This document shows positions 9,339 through 19,016 of a DNA stretch of 64,000 nucleotides, piece by piece; positions within the stretch are counted from its first letter, which is position 1, and each line of letters starts with the position of its first letter. A program made the position numbers and the translations under genes. The notes under the pieces were generated by a model. It saw nothing but the letters and a program-made list of their open reading frames with translations. It was not told where the DNA came from and did not search any database. The DNA is from Flavobacterium antarcticum DSM 19726 (GTDB taxonomy: Bacteria > Bacteroidota > Bacteroidia > Flavobacteriales > Flavobacteriaceae): assembly GCF_000419685.1 (NCBI RefSeq), contig NZ_ATTM01000005.1, positions 186,001 to 250,000 on the forward strand. The letters run 5' to 3'.

Positions 9339-10193
9339 ATGAAAGGAATTATTTTAGCTGGAGGTTCAGGTACGCGTTTGCATCCATTGACATTGGCAGT
9401 GAGTAAGCAGTTAATGCCGGTTTATGATAAACCGATGATCTATTATCCTTTGTCCACTTTGATGCTGGCAGGAATTAGTGAAATATTAATTATTTCAACT
9501 CCGCATGACTTACCTCATTTTGAGAAATTACTGGGTGACGGAAATCAAATTGGTTGCAAATTCTCCTATGCTGTGCAAGCAGAACCTAATGGTTTAGCAC
9601 AAGCTTTTGTAATTGGTGCTGATTTTATCGGAACGGATAAAGTAGCCTTGGTTTTAGGGGATAACATCTTTTATGGAAGTGGAATGTCAAAGTTATTGCA
9701 AAAGTGCACACAAGAAGAAGGAGGAGTTGTTTTCGCTTATCCAGTTCATGATCCAGAGCGTTATGGTGTCGTCGAATTTGACAGTTATAACAATGTTTTA
9801 TCTATAGAAGAAAAACCAACGCAGCCTAAATCTAATTATGCAGTGCCAGGACTCTATTTTTATGATAATGAGGTCGTAGAAATAGCACAAAACATTAAAC
9901 CTTCTCCAAGAGGAGAATATGAAATTACAGACGTTAATAAAGAGTACTTAAAACGTGGAAAATTAAGTGTAGGTGTTTTTGACAGAGGAACAGCTTGGCT
10001 GGATACAGGTACTTTTAATTCGTTGATGCAAGCCGGTCAATTTGTACAAGTTATTGAGGAGCGACAAGGAATGAAAATAGGCGCGATCGAGGAAGTAGCT
10101 TACCGCATGGGTTATATTACTAAAGAGCAATTAAAAGAAGTTGCACAGCCATTGGTAAAAAGTGGTTATGGTGAATATTTGTTGAAAATATAA
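9339..10193 (+). CDS. rfbA: Glucose-1-phosphate thymidylyltransferase
   Basis: First step of dTDP-L-rhamnose synthesis: dTTP plus glucose-1-phosphate. The 284-residue protein begins [18 protein letters not shown], the nucleotide-binding signature, and has [11 protein letters not shown] and the sugar-phosphate-binding EEKPTQPKS. An in-frame TTG at 9303 would add 12 residues before the conserved start. The ATG at 9339 is preferred because it puts the signature at the N-terminus, as in characterised RmlA proteins. It closes the rhamnose gene set, in the order rfbB-C-D-A. Confidence 0.95.
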   Translation: MKGIILAGGSGTRLHPLTLAVSKQLMPVYDKPMIYYPLSTLMLAGISEILIISTPHDLPHFEKLLGDGNQIGCKFSYAVQAEPNGLAQAFVIGADFIGTDKVALVLGDNIFYGSGMSKLLQKCTQEEGGVVFAYPVHDPERYGVVEFDSYNNVLSIEEKPTQPKSNYAVPGLYFYDNEVVEIAQNIKPSPRGEYEITDVNKEYLKRGKLSVGVFDRGTAWLDTGTFNSLMQAGQFVQVIEERQGMKIGAIEEVAYRMGYITKEQLKEVAQPLVKSGYGEYLLKI

Positions 10194-10254
10194 CATTAGC
10201 TAATCGTAATAGTTCAAATTAATCTAAAACACATTATTTAAAAACGTTAATTCT

Positions 10255-12324
10255 ATGTTGACATTCATCGAAACATTCTTAAAAGAGTTAGATAATAATA
10301 ATATTAATTATGTTCATTGGAAAAGCAATACAAATATTGAATTTGCATTAAACGGTATCGACGATTTAGACATTTTAGTCAGTCCATTAGATCAAAAGAA
10401 AATTTTTAAAGTTTTTAAAAAGTTACAAATTATACGTGCTTTTTCTGAAAAAGATAGTTGGCAGGACGGAATTACTCATTTCATTGGTCTTGATATTAGT
10501 TCACAACTGTTAGTTCATATACATTTACATTTTAAATTAACGCTAGGATATGATTTTGATAAGTGTTTTGACTTGCCCATAGTTGCTTCTTATTTAAAAA
10601 GTAAACATTTTCATAATTCTATCATTTATTTGCCTAGTGTTGAGCATGAGTTTATAATTTTAGTGATTCGGTTAATGCTTAAAAATTCATTAACACCATT
10701 TTTATTATTACTTCCAAGCGAGCAAATTAGAATATTTAGGCAAGGTAAAAATCACGGCATTGTAAGTGGAGGTGGTTTTAATGAATATGTTGATTTGAAA
10801 GCTAAAGTGAACATGAATAAATTGTTTACTGTCTTAAAGAATGACTTTCCTTTTCTTGAAAAGCAGATATTTATTGATTGCGCAAAAGTGATCAACGAAA
10901 ATAATAATTTATTTAATTATTTTACTTACGGCAGGAAATTAAAAAGAGGTTTAAGATCGCAAAGTACCCACAGCGAAGCTATGACTTTTATTGTGTCTTT
11001 TTATAGGTTGAATAAAATTAGAGTTTATAGCTTGCTGAGTAAACTTCGTATATATAAAAAAAATGAAGGTAAAAAAGCGGAAAGGGGTGGTCGTATCATT
11101 GCATTTATTGGTGGTGATGGTGCAGGTAAATCGACAACAATCAGTAATTTGAGTAAAACGCTCAAAAAGCAGTTCGCTGTTAAAAACATTCATATTGGTA
11201 AACCAAGAAAATATTTCGTTGGTGCTTTTTTGTTTATTTTAGGGAATGGATTAAAAGTTTTAAAAATAAACGATTTGTCTCGTGCCATTTTATTTCTAGC
11301 AACTGCATTTAATAGAAAAAATGAATTTAAGAATGCATGTCGCCTTCGAGATAAAGGGTACATCGTTCTCCAAGACCGTATGCCTATTGAAGGATTAACA
11401 GCTATGGACAGTCCTAAAATTCACACTATAGAAAATGGTAAATTTAAATTTTTATCAAAAATAGAACAAAGACAGTATAAGAATATTAAAGGAATTGACT
11501 TATTAGTTGTGCTAAAATTGAATCCTGAAATTGCTCTAAAAAGAAGACCAGAAGACAATCCTGACGAATTGCGTATTCGTTCAGGACAGATTTGGGAGAG
11601 AAATTGGGATTTTGAATATGCAATTACAATCAATACAGAGCATTCTAATGTTCAAGAGGTACAGGAAATTTTATCAGCTGCTGTATGGGACAATTTGAAT
11701 GCATCATTTTTAAGAACTGAATTGATTGGCCTTAATGGGACGGGGAAATCAACTTTATTATTAAAGATAAAAGAGACTTATTCTAATGTTATTACAGTAA
11801 TACCTATCAGACAGTATCCCAAAGTTATAATTTTTTGTTTGTTTCGGTATTCATTACGTGCGATTGCAGTTTATATGAAAACTAAAAATGCTGCATTTTT
11901 TAAGAGTTATCTTCATTTTCAAATTTCTAAAAATATCATTATTAAATGGCAGAAAAAGGGAATTCCTGCTAGTCACATCATTTTAGATCAAGGAGTACTT
12001 TTTCATTTAGTTCTTTTATATAATGAAAAATTAATTTCATTAAAAAAATTTAATAGTGAATATAGTATAGTTATAGAATTCTTTTCCCTTGTAGTCTGTT
12101 TAAAGGCATCGGAGGAAATGTTATTTTCTAGGGTTCAAAAACGTATTTCTTCAAATGGCCGTGGTCAAAACATGAACTACCAAGAATTTAAAATTTTTTG
12201 TGATGACTACAACAATATTTATAATTTAATATTGAACAATTCTAAAAAAAATGTAATTATTGATACCGGTATTCTATCTGTTGAAGAGTCCTTATCAACT
12301 ATAATTAAAATTAATAATGAATAA
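10255..12324 (+). CDS. Three-domain protein: nucleotidyltransferase-like plus two P-loop kinase domains
   Basis: Not assigned to a named family. Residues 1-270 include DDLDILVSP (about 39-47), an acidic pattern like the active site of small nucleotidyltransferases, after the phrase NYVHWKSN. Residues about 280-480 form a thymidylate-kinase-like domain with a Walker A motif GGDGAGKST at 286-294 and a later DRMPIEG. Residues about 485-689 form a second kinase-like domain with another Walker A motif, GLNGTGKST (492-500), and an ILDQG motif. Both P-loops are intact. It ends eight bases inside the flippase gene, so it is co-translated with polysaccharide assembly genes. It may phosphorylate or activate a lipid- or sugar-linked precursor. 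That role is inference from context only. 689 residues, strongly AT-rich. Confidence 0.6.
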   Translation: MLTFIETFLKELDNNNINYVHWKSNTNIEFALNGIDDLDILVSPLDQKKIFKVFKKLQIIRAFSEKDSWQDGITHFIGLDISSQLLVHIHLHFKLTLGYDFDKCFDLPIVASYLKSKHFHNSIIYLPSVEHEFIILVIRLMLKNSLTPFLLLLPSEQIRIFRQGKNHGIVSGGGFNEYVDLKAKVNMNKLFTVLKNDFPFLEKQIFIDCAKVINENNNLFNYFTYGRKLKRGLRSQSTHSEAMTFIVSFYRLNKIRVYSLLSKLRIYKKNEGKKAERGGRIIAFIGGDGAGKSTTISNLSKTLKKQFAVKNIHIGKPRKYFVGAFLFILGNGLKVLKINDLSRAILFLATAFNRKNEFKNACRLRDKGYIVLQDRMPIEGLTAMDSPKIHTIENGKFKFLSKIEQRQYKNIKGIDLLVVLKLNPEIALKRRPEDNPDELRIRSGQIWERNWDFEYAITINTEHSNVQEVQEILSAAVWDNLNASFLRTELIGLNGTGKSTLLLKIKETYSNVITVIPIRQYPKVIIFCLFRYSLRAIAVYMKTKNAAFFKSYLHFQISKNIIIKWQKKGIPASHIILDQGVLFHLVLLYNEKLISLKKFNSEYSIVIEFFSLVVCLKASEEMLFSRVQKRISSNGRGQNMNYQEFKIFCDDYNNIYNLILNNSKKNVIIDTGILSVEESLSTIIKINNE

Positions 12325-13813
12325 TAGTTTATTTAAAAGTGCAAAGCTGAATGCCATGACAAGTTATATAAACTTTGCATTGAATTCAATCTTACTTTTT
12401 TTTATCAACCCCTATTTAGTTCAATACTTAGGGGCGTATAATTTTGGTATTTGGAAGTCTGTACAAAAGTTTTTGTCCTTTGCATCTATTGCAGATGGAA
12501 GATCAAGTCAAGCTTTGAAATGGCTTGTTGCCAATGATGAGAAGAATGGAGATATAAATAAAAAACAACAAGCTATTGGTAGTTCTATCAGAATTTGGCT
12601 GTATTTTCTTCCAATATTACTAGTTGTTATCGCTTTACTAGTTTATGGCACACCGTTATTAATAAATGGTATTAATATTAAGGATTATAGTTTAATACGA
12701 ACTGTTGTTTTTATTTTAGGACTCAATATTCTATTTAATCCTTTATTTGGAATACCAGATGCTGTATTGGTAGGAATTAATAAAGGATATAAGTCAACTA
12801 GTATTCAAACTATCAATATGATAGTTTCAAATCTTTTAATGATTTATGTTAGTTATTTAGGCTTTGGTCTGATAGGCTTAGCTTTTGTGGTTTTGGGAGT
12901 AACTTTCTTAAACGGTATTTTTATTTTTTACATATGTAAAAAAGAAGCGAAATGGTTTGGGTATCAAAAGGCCGATTCAGAACAAATTAAGAACTTTCTT
13001 AATTTTAGTGTTTTAGTCTTAGTTTGGTCTTTAATTACTAGATTGATATTATCTGCTGAAATATTGTTGATTGGATATTATTTTAATCCAGAAGGAGTTA
13101 CGAATTATGTTTTCTCCACTTATATCATTCAACTTGCTATTGCAGTCGGGTTGATGACGGGAAGTGCCATTATGCCAGGATTAGGTAAAATCATTGGAGA
13201 GAAAAATTTTGTTAGTGCTTCTAATATTGTCAAAAATTCGAGAGAAATAACTGCTTTTATTGCAATTTTTTTTGGATGCTTTGTTTTATTAATGAACAGA
13301 AGTTTTGTGACTTTGTGGATGGGTGAAAATTATTACATCGGAGATTTAAATAATTTTCTTACAGTTATAATTGCTATCCAAATTATTCACTTTAGAAATG
13401 AAGGTCAGATTCAAGATTTATCTTTAAAAATTAAAAATAAAGTTATTGTTGGATTTTTATTCACAATTTTAAGTTTTATACTATGTGCCTTATTAGTTAA
13501 TTTTTGGGCTCATAAAATTGAAATTATTTTTATGGGAATTATAATAGGTCGTTTTGGAATAAATATTTTATTTAAATCTATGGTTGATAGAATGGTAAAT
13601 ATTTCACAATCTAGCATTTCAAAACATTTAGTTTGTGGACTAATATTGATAACTATGTACTTTATAGGGTTACAAATTAATATTGATAGCTGGATATACT
13701 TTTTAATAATTTCTGCTGTAATTTCAATTTTTCTTGCAGTAGTGTCTTACTTTACTGTTTTGTCAAAAGTGGCTCAAAACTTAGTTTTACAATTGCTTAA
13801 AAAATCAATTTGA
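12317..13813 (+). CDS. Wzx-type oligosaccharide flippase
   Basis: Integral membrane protein of 498 residues with about 12-14 hydrophobic segments spread along its length. The N-terminal YLGAYNFGIWKSVQKF and the internal FNPLFGIPDAVLVGINKGYK are typical of the polysaccharide-transporter branch of the MOP superfamily. It should move undecaprenyl-linked repeat units across the inner membrane. The start overlaps the preceding gene by eight bases. It is among the most AT-rich genes of the block, as Wzx genes often are. Called by topology and context as well as sequence. Confidence 0.85.
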   Translation: MNNSLFKSAKLNAMTSYINFALNSILLFFINPYLVQYLGAYNFGIWKSVQKFLSFASIADGRSSQALKWLVANDEKNGDINKKQQAIGSSIRIWLYFLPILLVVIALLVYGTPLLINGINIKDYSLIRTVVFILGLNILFNPLFGIPDAVLVGINKGYKSTSIQTINMIVSNLLMIYVSYLGFGLIGLAFVVLGVTFLNGIFIFYICKKEAKWFGYQKADSEQIKNFLNFSVLVLVWSLITRLILSAEILLIGYYFNPEGVTNYVFSTYIIQLAIAVGLMTGSAIMPGLGKIIGEKNFVSASNIVKNSREITAFIAIFFGCFVLLMNRSFVTLWMGENYYIGDLNNFLTVIIAIQIIHFRNEGQIQDLSLKIKNKVIVGFLFTILSFILCALLVNFWAHKIEIIFMGIIIGRFGINILFKSMVDRMVNISQSSISKHLVCGLILITMYFIGLQINIDSWIYFLIISAVISIFLAVVSYFTVLSKVAQNLVLQLLKKSI

Positions 13814-14010
13814 TGATTTTAATAATAGTTTTAAATTATTTAGTTAATTTTTAAGAAAATAATTTTAAGTAATTTGATTGATTTTCAATATATTGAAAGA
13901 CAATATTTTTTTTGATGTTTTTTGTGCATTTGAAATTATTCTGCTAATTATTTGTTCTAAAGTTTGTTAATAATAGATAGTGGTGTAAGATTTTAAATAA
14001 GAGATGTAAT

Positions 14011-15291
14011 ATGGATAAATTGATTTTGATTATATTGTTTTTGCAAGCAACTGATTTGTATAAGGTCTTGTTACTGCCGTTTGGCCTCCAAACTAACAGT
14101 TTCTCTACAGCAACTCTGGTAATTTGTTTGTTTTATATATCTTTCAATATAAAAAATATAAAAAAAATACTAAAATTTAAAACTGTATTTAACTTTTGGT
14201 TATGGATGGTTTGGTTTTTTCCTGTACTTTTCACTATCTTACATCTCTATTTAGATAATCTTAATGAACTGGATTTACTGTATTGGGTTTCTTTTATATC
14301 ACTTTTTGGGAGTATGTTCTTGTGTGCTACGATTGTAGCTTTTAAAAATCAACGTGATAAAAATTTCGATATCTTTTTTTTACTTATATTTATTTCGTCA
14401 GCAGTTGGAATTGTATTAAGTTACACTAACTTTGGTTTTATTGCGCTTTTACTTTCAACTTCTTCAGCAAATTCTACTTTTGCTGAAGATTATTCAGTTG
14501 CAATAGATAGAGCATTAGGTTTTTACGGACAGCAAAATTTGTCGGCAAAATCTTTCGTGCTGTCTTTTCTTTACTTATATGTGATTAGTTTGAAGAATAA
14601 AAATCAGATTCTTAAATATTTGCTTATTGTTGTAGGGTTAATTTGTATTTATTTTACCGGTTCTCGGACTTCCATGGTAATATTTTTTTTACAATTAGCA
14701 ATACTGATTCCACTATTTACGATTTCTTCAAAGTTAAAATTATTTGTAGTAGCGAGATATTTTGCGTTAGGTGGCTTATTTATTTTAGTGCTTATTTGGT
14801 TCGCAAGTTTTTCTGTATCTCTTGGTTTGCCGGATCTTACTGAGCGTTTGAATTTTGAGGATACTAATTTATCGCAAGACGGTAGTGTGAATGCACGAAT
14901 TGGAAGTTTTAACGCTTATGTTGATAAAGTAGAAGAGAATTTGCTAGTCGGTAAAGGTCCAGTTTACAGAGAGGAAATGTTAAAAACGAATGTATTTCCA
15001 GTTGCTTCACAAAATGAATACCTTGAAACAGCAGTTGCCTTTGGGGTTGTTTCTGTTTTATATTATATTTTATTGTTGTTATATACTGTGAATAAAACTT
15101 TAAAAGACAAGAATGATTATGCAAAGACATTAGGCGTCCTGCTTTTAGTTTTTGCTATTTATGGTTTTTCCGTAAATTATTTATTCATTGATCGAATGAA
15201 TGTGATTTTATTAGGAATTTTATTTGGTTTATTAATTAAATTGCGAAACTTCAAAAAACAAGAAATAAGAAAAACAAACTATTTACCTTGA
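14011..15291 (+). CDS. Wzy-type polysaccharide polymerase / O-antigen ligase-like protein
   Basis: The 426-residue membrane protein has 10 or more predicted transmembrane segments and one large periplasmic loop (about residues 265-335), with a segment ending VGKGPVYREE followed by NEYLETAVAFG, the pattern of the Wzy_C (O-antigen ligase) family. A conserved-looking TGSRTSMV lies before the loop. It would join repeat units in the periplasm. It starts 197 bases after the flippase and is followed by a long AT-rich gap, so it may be transcribed separately. Ligase activity cannot be excluded. Confidence 0.8.
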   Translation: MDKLILIILFLQATDLYKVLLLPFGLQTNSFSTATLVICLFYISFNIKNIKKILKFKTVFNFWLWMVWFFPVLFTILHLYLDNLNELDLLYWVSFISLFGSMFLCATIVAFKNQRDKNFDIFFLLIFISSAVGIVLSYTNFGFIALLLSTSSANSTFAEDYSVAIDRALGFYGQQNLSAKSFVLSFLYLYVISLKNKNQILKYLLIVVGLICIYFTGSRTSMVIFFLQLAILIPLFTISSKLKLFVVARYFALGGLFILVLIWFASFSVSLGLPDLTERLNFEDTNLSQDGSVNARIGSFNAYVDKVEENLLVGKGPVYREEMLKTNVFPVASQNEYLETAVAFGVVSVLYYILLLLYTVNKTLKDKNDYAKTLGVLLLVFAIYGFSVNYLFIDRMNVILLGILFGLLIKLRNFKKQEIRKTNYLP

Positions 15292-15712
15292 AAGTATTTT
15301 AATTGAATAGTCAATGAATATTTTTACGTCTTGCAAGTAAACATTTTAAGAATTTAATTCTGTAATTAATAAAATTTTAAGTGTATTTGTGGAAATTTTA
15401 GGGTTTAATTATGTTTTAATATATATTTATCCTATCTAATGCAAATATAGCTATGAAGTTCAAAGGCTTTTAATGCATGTTTTCGATCTGGTACGGATAA
15501 ATATTAACAAGTTGTTTTTTTTATTAGTAAAATCTAAATTGAATTTGTTACTTTAACTTCGCGAAAATTATAATCTTTTTTATAAAAGATTATTTAATTA
15601 AACTAACACATGATAGAATTTAACTTTATTAGTAATATTAATTAATAAAATAAATAGACCATAATCTTATTACAGAATACTTTTATTAAAAAAAAAACAA
15701 AATATAATTATT
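15292..15712. other. AT-rich intergenic region
   Basis: 421 bases of very AT-rich DNA with no credible ORF. It has one small inverted repeat, TAATCTTTT and AAAAGATTA with a four-base loop at 15571-15592, that could be a weak terminator. No repeat shared with the spacers was seen. A promoter for the next gene may lie here, but no clear TTG/TAnnTTTG pair was found. Confidence 0.6.
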
Positions 15713-16240
15713 ATGATTTCAAGAATTTTAAAATATTTGCGACGATATTACAAGATAAAAACAATGAATCCATCTGACTACGCAAGAAGTTTAGGCGTTA
15801 AAGTAGGAAATAATTGTAGTATAGCAATTAATTATTTTGGTACAGAACCTTATTTAATTGAAATCGGTGATAAAGTTCAAATCACCAATGATGTGCGTTT
15901 CTTTAATCACGGAGGGAGCTGGATATTTAGGCACAAGCATCCTGAATTTGATTATTTTGGTAAAATTACGATAGGTAATAACGTATACATTGGGAACTGT
16001 GCTATGATTATGCCCGGAATAACTATAGGAAGTAATGTTCTAATAGGCGCCGGTTCAATTATTACAAAATCAATTCCTGATAACGCTATTGTTGCAGGAA
16101 ATCCTGGCAAAATTGTAGGAGAGGTAAATGAGCTTTTTAGCAGGGTAGAAGCATATAATTTAAATTGTAAAAGTATGAATGCTGTTGAAAAGCAGATTTA
16201 TTTACTAAACTTATCGGATGAAAAATTCATTACTAAGTAG
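15713..16240 (+). CDS. Hexapeptide-repeat acyltransferase
   Basis: The 175-residue protein is a left-handed beta-helix acyltransferase of the WcaF/maltose O-acetyltransferase type. Hexapeptide turns run from about residue 83 (KITIGNNVYIGNCAMI, then PGITIGSNVLIGAGSIITKS), followed by the family C-terminal cap IVAGNPGKIVGEV. The histidine in VRFFNHGG is the likely catalytic base. It probably O-acetylates a sugar of the repeat unit. Its end overlaps the next gene by 23 bases. Confidence 0.85.
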   Translation: MISRILKYLRRYYKIKTMNPSDYARSLGVKVGNNCSIAINYFGTEPYLIEIGDKVQITNDVRFFNHGGSWIFRHKHPEFDYFGKITIGNNVYIGNCAMIMPGITIGSNVLIGAGSIITKSIPDNAIVAGNPGKIVGEVNELFSRVEAYNLNCKSMNAVEKQIYLLNLSDEKFITK

Positions 16241-17306
16241 AAAAATTGTTCTTGTAATCCCCTCGTTGAGACATGGTGGTGCGGAAAGGGTTATCAGTAT
16301 TTTGGCAAATCAATGGGCTGAAGATGAAAATTCTGAAATCACACTTCTGCTTTTGGTAAAGCAAGAAAAATATTACCAGTTAGATAGTAGAGTTATTTTA
16401 ATTGAACCTCAACGTCAATATAGCGATAATACAATTAGTAAATCTGTCTATACGATTTGGACTATCAACTTTATTCGCAAGCACATTAAAGAAATAAGAC
16501 CCACGGTGATTCTTTCCTTTTGTGAGCGATATAATAATTTAGTGCTCTTTTCTTTAATAGGTTTGCAGTTTAAGGTATTTGTATCCGATCGAAACAATCC
16601 CAGTAATTATATCGGGAATTTGCACGAGATTTTAAGGAAGATCTTATATAAAAGTGCAACTGGAATTATTGCGCAGACAAAACGAGGTAAGCTTGTTTTA
16701 GAAGCTAAAACAAAAAACACTAATATCAGCTGTATTCCGAATCCGTTGCGAGATATTATTAATTTCAACGTTTCAAGAGAGAAAATTATTTTAAATGTAG
16801 GTAGAAATGAAAAACAGAAAAACCAGCTTGAGTTAATAGATATTTTTTCTAAGTTGAAAAATGCGGTAGATTGGAAATTATATATTTTAGGCAATGGCTC
16901 GCTCAGACCTTTTTTACAAACGAAAGTGAATAAACTAGGATTAGAAAATAGAGTGGTTTTAATGGAATTTCAAACGGATATCGATTTCTATTTCCAGCAA
17001 GCCTCAATATTTGCTTTCCCATCTCTTTATGAAGGCTTTCCCAACGCATTAAGCGAAGCTATGGCCAATGGACTTCCTTGCGTAGCATACGATTGTCCAA
17101 CAGGTCCAGCAGAAATGATTGATGATGCAGTAAATGGATTTTTAGTGCCTCTAAATGATAAATCTTTTTTTACAGAACGACTACAATTGTTAGTTAATGA
17201 TCATTCTTTAAGAATTGATTTAGGAGGAGAGGCAAGTAAAATTAAAGAAAGATTATCTTCAGAAAAAATCTGTAATGAGTACATAAATACAATATTAGAA
17301 CGATGA
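16218..17306 (+). CDS. Glycosyltransferase, GT4 family
   Basis: The 362-residue GT-B protein has the N-terminal donor-loop pattern PSLRHGGAERVISILA (GGAE is the GT4 hallmark) and a C-terminal nucleotide-sugar site with FPSLYEGFPNALSEAMANG, which carries the conserved E-x7-E. It adds one sugar to the lipid-linked repeat unit on the cytoplasmic face. Donor and linkage cannot be predicted. It overlaps the acyltransferase by 23 bases and the next glycosyltransferase by four bases (ATGA). Confidence 0.9.
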   Translation: MKNSLLSRKIVLVIPSLRHGGAERVISILANQWAEDENSEITLLLLVKQEKYYQLDSRVILIEPQRQYSDNTISKSVYTIWTINFIRKHIKEIRPTVILSFCERYNNLVLFSLIGLQFKVFVSDRNNPSNYIGNLHEILRKILYKSATGIIAQTKRGKLVLEAKTKNTNISCIPNPLRDIINFNVSREKIILNVGRNEKQKNQLELIDIFSKLKNAVDWKLYILGNGSLRPFLQTKVNKLGLENRVVLMEFQTDIDFYFQQASIFAFPSLYEGFPNALSEAMANGLPCVAYDCPTGPAEMIDDAVNGFLVPLNDKSFFTERLQLLVNDHSLRIDLGGEASKIKERLSSEKICNEYINTILER

Positions 17307-18397
17307 AATTAATTATCAATACGGTAAATCTAAAAATAGGTGGTGCTTTTCAGCGTTCCGTCTCATTTTTAAAAGAGTTAAAAGAATTCGGAACAGACAA
17401 ATACTTTGTATTTTATAATGAAGAGATTGCAAAACAAGTAGATGTAGAAAGTTTTCCTCAAAATTTTACATTTTATTTTTTTGAACAAAGTCCAGCTTCG
17501 CTAAAATATAGAGCGGGAATAGTCAAAGAATTCAATCGATTGGAAAAGGAAATTGAGCCTACTGCTGTATTTTCATTCGTTGGACCTTGTTATTGGAAAG
17601 CCAAAAGCCCGCATCTAGTTGGTTTTGGTATTCCTCATATTGTTTATAACGACTACAAATACGTTAAAAACTACTCTTTAAAAACAAAAATGGAGATGGT
17701 TTATAAAAAGTTCTGGACAAAGTATGAGGCAGATTACTGGGTAGTACAAACCGAAGATGTGCGACAAAAATTGGCAAAAAAAATCAATGTGCCTTTAGAA
17801 AAAATTTTTTTAGTTTCAAACGGAATAGGGCAGCAATATAAAGAAGTGCAAGTAGTGACTCGAACGGAAAGTACTGTTAAAAAACTTTTAATGATAAGTA
17901 CATTTCGACCAAGCAAAAATTTTGAAATTATAAGAGAAGTTGTGCGATTATTAAAAGGGGATAAATTTAAATATGAATTTCATATAACGATAAAGGAAGT
18001 AGATTATGAGCTATATTTCAAAGGCCTAGAAGATAGTGTGATCAATCACGGGCATGTGAAAGCTAAAGACTGTCCAACGCTTTACAATGAAACGGATGCG
18101 ATGTTTTTACCTTCTCACTTGGAGTGTTTTTCAGCTTCATACCCTGAAGCTATGAAAATGGAAAAGCCTATTTTGACTTCAGATTTATCCTTTGCCCACA
18201 CAGTATGTGGAGAGGCTGCATTATATTTTGACAATCAGTCAGCGGAAGATGTCGCGCAAAAGATAAAAAATTTGTTTCATGATAAAAATTTATATAAAGA
18301 TGTAGTCGCAAAGGGCAAAGTGCAGTTAAAGAATTTTGACGACTCGCGTGGGCAAGCTCAGAAATATTTAGAAATATGTAAAATAATTCAAAAGTAA
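17303..18397 (+). CDS. Glycosyltransferase, GT4-like
   Basis: The 364-residue protein has an N-terminal VNLKIGGAFQRSVSFLKEL, in which the GGA pattern of GT4 enzymes is kept with Phe-Gln after it. The C-terminal half has MLISTFRPSKNFEII and PSHLECFSASYPEAMKMEKP, an E-x7-E site in modified form. It starts in a four-base overlap with the preceding transferase, so the two are probably translated together and act on the same repeat unit. Confidence 0.88.
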   Translation: MKLIINTVNLKIGGAFQRSVSFLKELKEFGTDKYFVFYNEEIAKQVDVESFPQNFTFYFFEQSPASLKYRAGIVKEFNRLEKEIEPTAVFSFVGPCYWKAKSPHLVGFGIPHIVYNDYKYVKNYSLKTKMEMVYKKFWTKYEADYWVVQTEDVRQKLAKKINVPLEKIFLVSNGIGQQYKEVQVVTRTESTVKKLLMISTFRPSKNFEIIREVVRLLKGDKFKYEFHITIKEVDYELYFKGLEDSVINHGHVKAKDCPTLYNETDAMFLPSHLECFSASYPEAMKMEKPILTSDLSFAHTVCGEAALYFDNQSAEDVAQKIKNLFHDKNLYKDVVAKGKVQLKNFDDSRGQAQKYLEICKIIQK

Positions 18398-18420
18398 TTT
18401 TTTTAAAAAATCACATTATT

Positions 18421-19014
18421 ATGGAAATTATTAACAGATATGGAATACTTGGCTTTTTGAAATTAGTAAGGTCTCTAATTTATACAAAGATTTTTTTTAA
18501 AAAAGCGAAATTAATTAGATTGCCCTTTGATATAAGAAATTCAAAATATATAGAAATCGGAGAAAATTTTACAACAGGAGTTGGGTGTAGAGTGGAAGCA
18601 TATCCACTACATAATCAAATTAATTTGATTTTCGGTAAAAATGTTCAATTAAATGACTATGTGCATATTACCGCTGTCGAAAGTGTAAAAATAGGGAATA
18701 ATGTTTTAATGGCTAGTAAAATCTACATTTCAGATTCTTCCCATGGAAGTTATAGAGGTGATATGAATGATAGTAATCCACACACAATACCGGCAGAAAG
18801 GCCGCTGTCATCAAGACCAGTAACTATAGAAGATAACGTATGGCTCGGTGAATTTGTATCGGTTCTTTCTGGAGTAACTATTGGAATGGGTACTATAGTT
18901 GGCGCTAACTCAGTAGTTTCAAAAAGTTTGCCACCTTACGTGATTGCTGTAGGTTCTCCTGCGAAGCCAATAAAAAAGTTTAATTTCGAAATAAGTAAAT
19001 GGGAAAAAATATAA
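18421..19014 (+). CDS. Hexapeptide-repeat acetyltransferase (WcaF/MaT type)
   Basis: The 197-residue protein has an N-terminal amphipathic stretch and then a left-handed beta-helix with VKIGNNVLMASKIYISDSSH. That segment contains the likely catalytic histidine, before the loop PERPLSSRP-like insertion and the turns VWLGEFVSVLSGVTIGMGT and IVGANSVVSKSLP. The C-terminal cap is VGSPAKPIKKF. It is a different subfamily from the gene at 15713, so the polysaccharide probably carries acetyl groups at two positions. Confidence 0.88.
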   Translation: MEIINRYGILGFLKLVRSLIYTKIFFKKAKLIRLPFDIRNSKYIEIGENFTTGVGCRVEAYPLHNQINLIFGKNVQLNDYVHITAVESVKIGNNVLMASKIYISDSSHGSYRGDMNDSNPHTIPAERPLSSRPVTIEDNVWLGEFVSVLSGVTIGMGTIVGANSVVSKSLPPYVIAVGSPAKPIKKFNFEISKWEKI

Positions 19015-19016
19015 TT

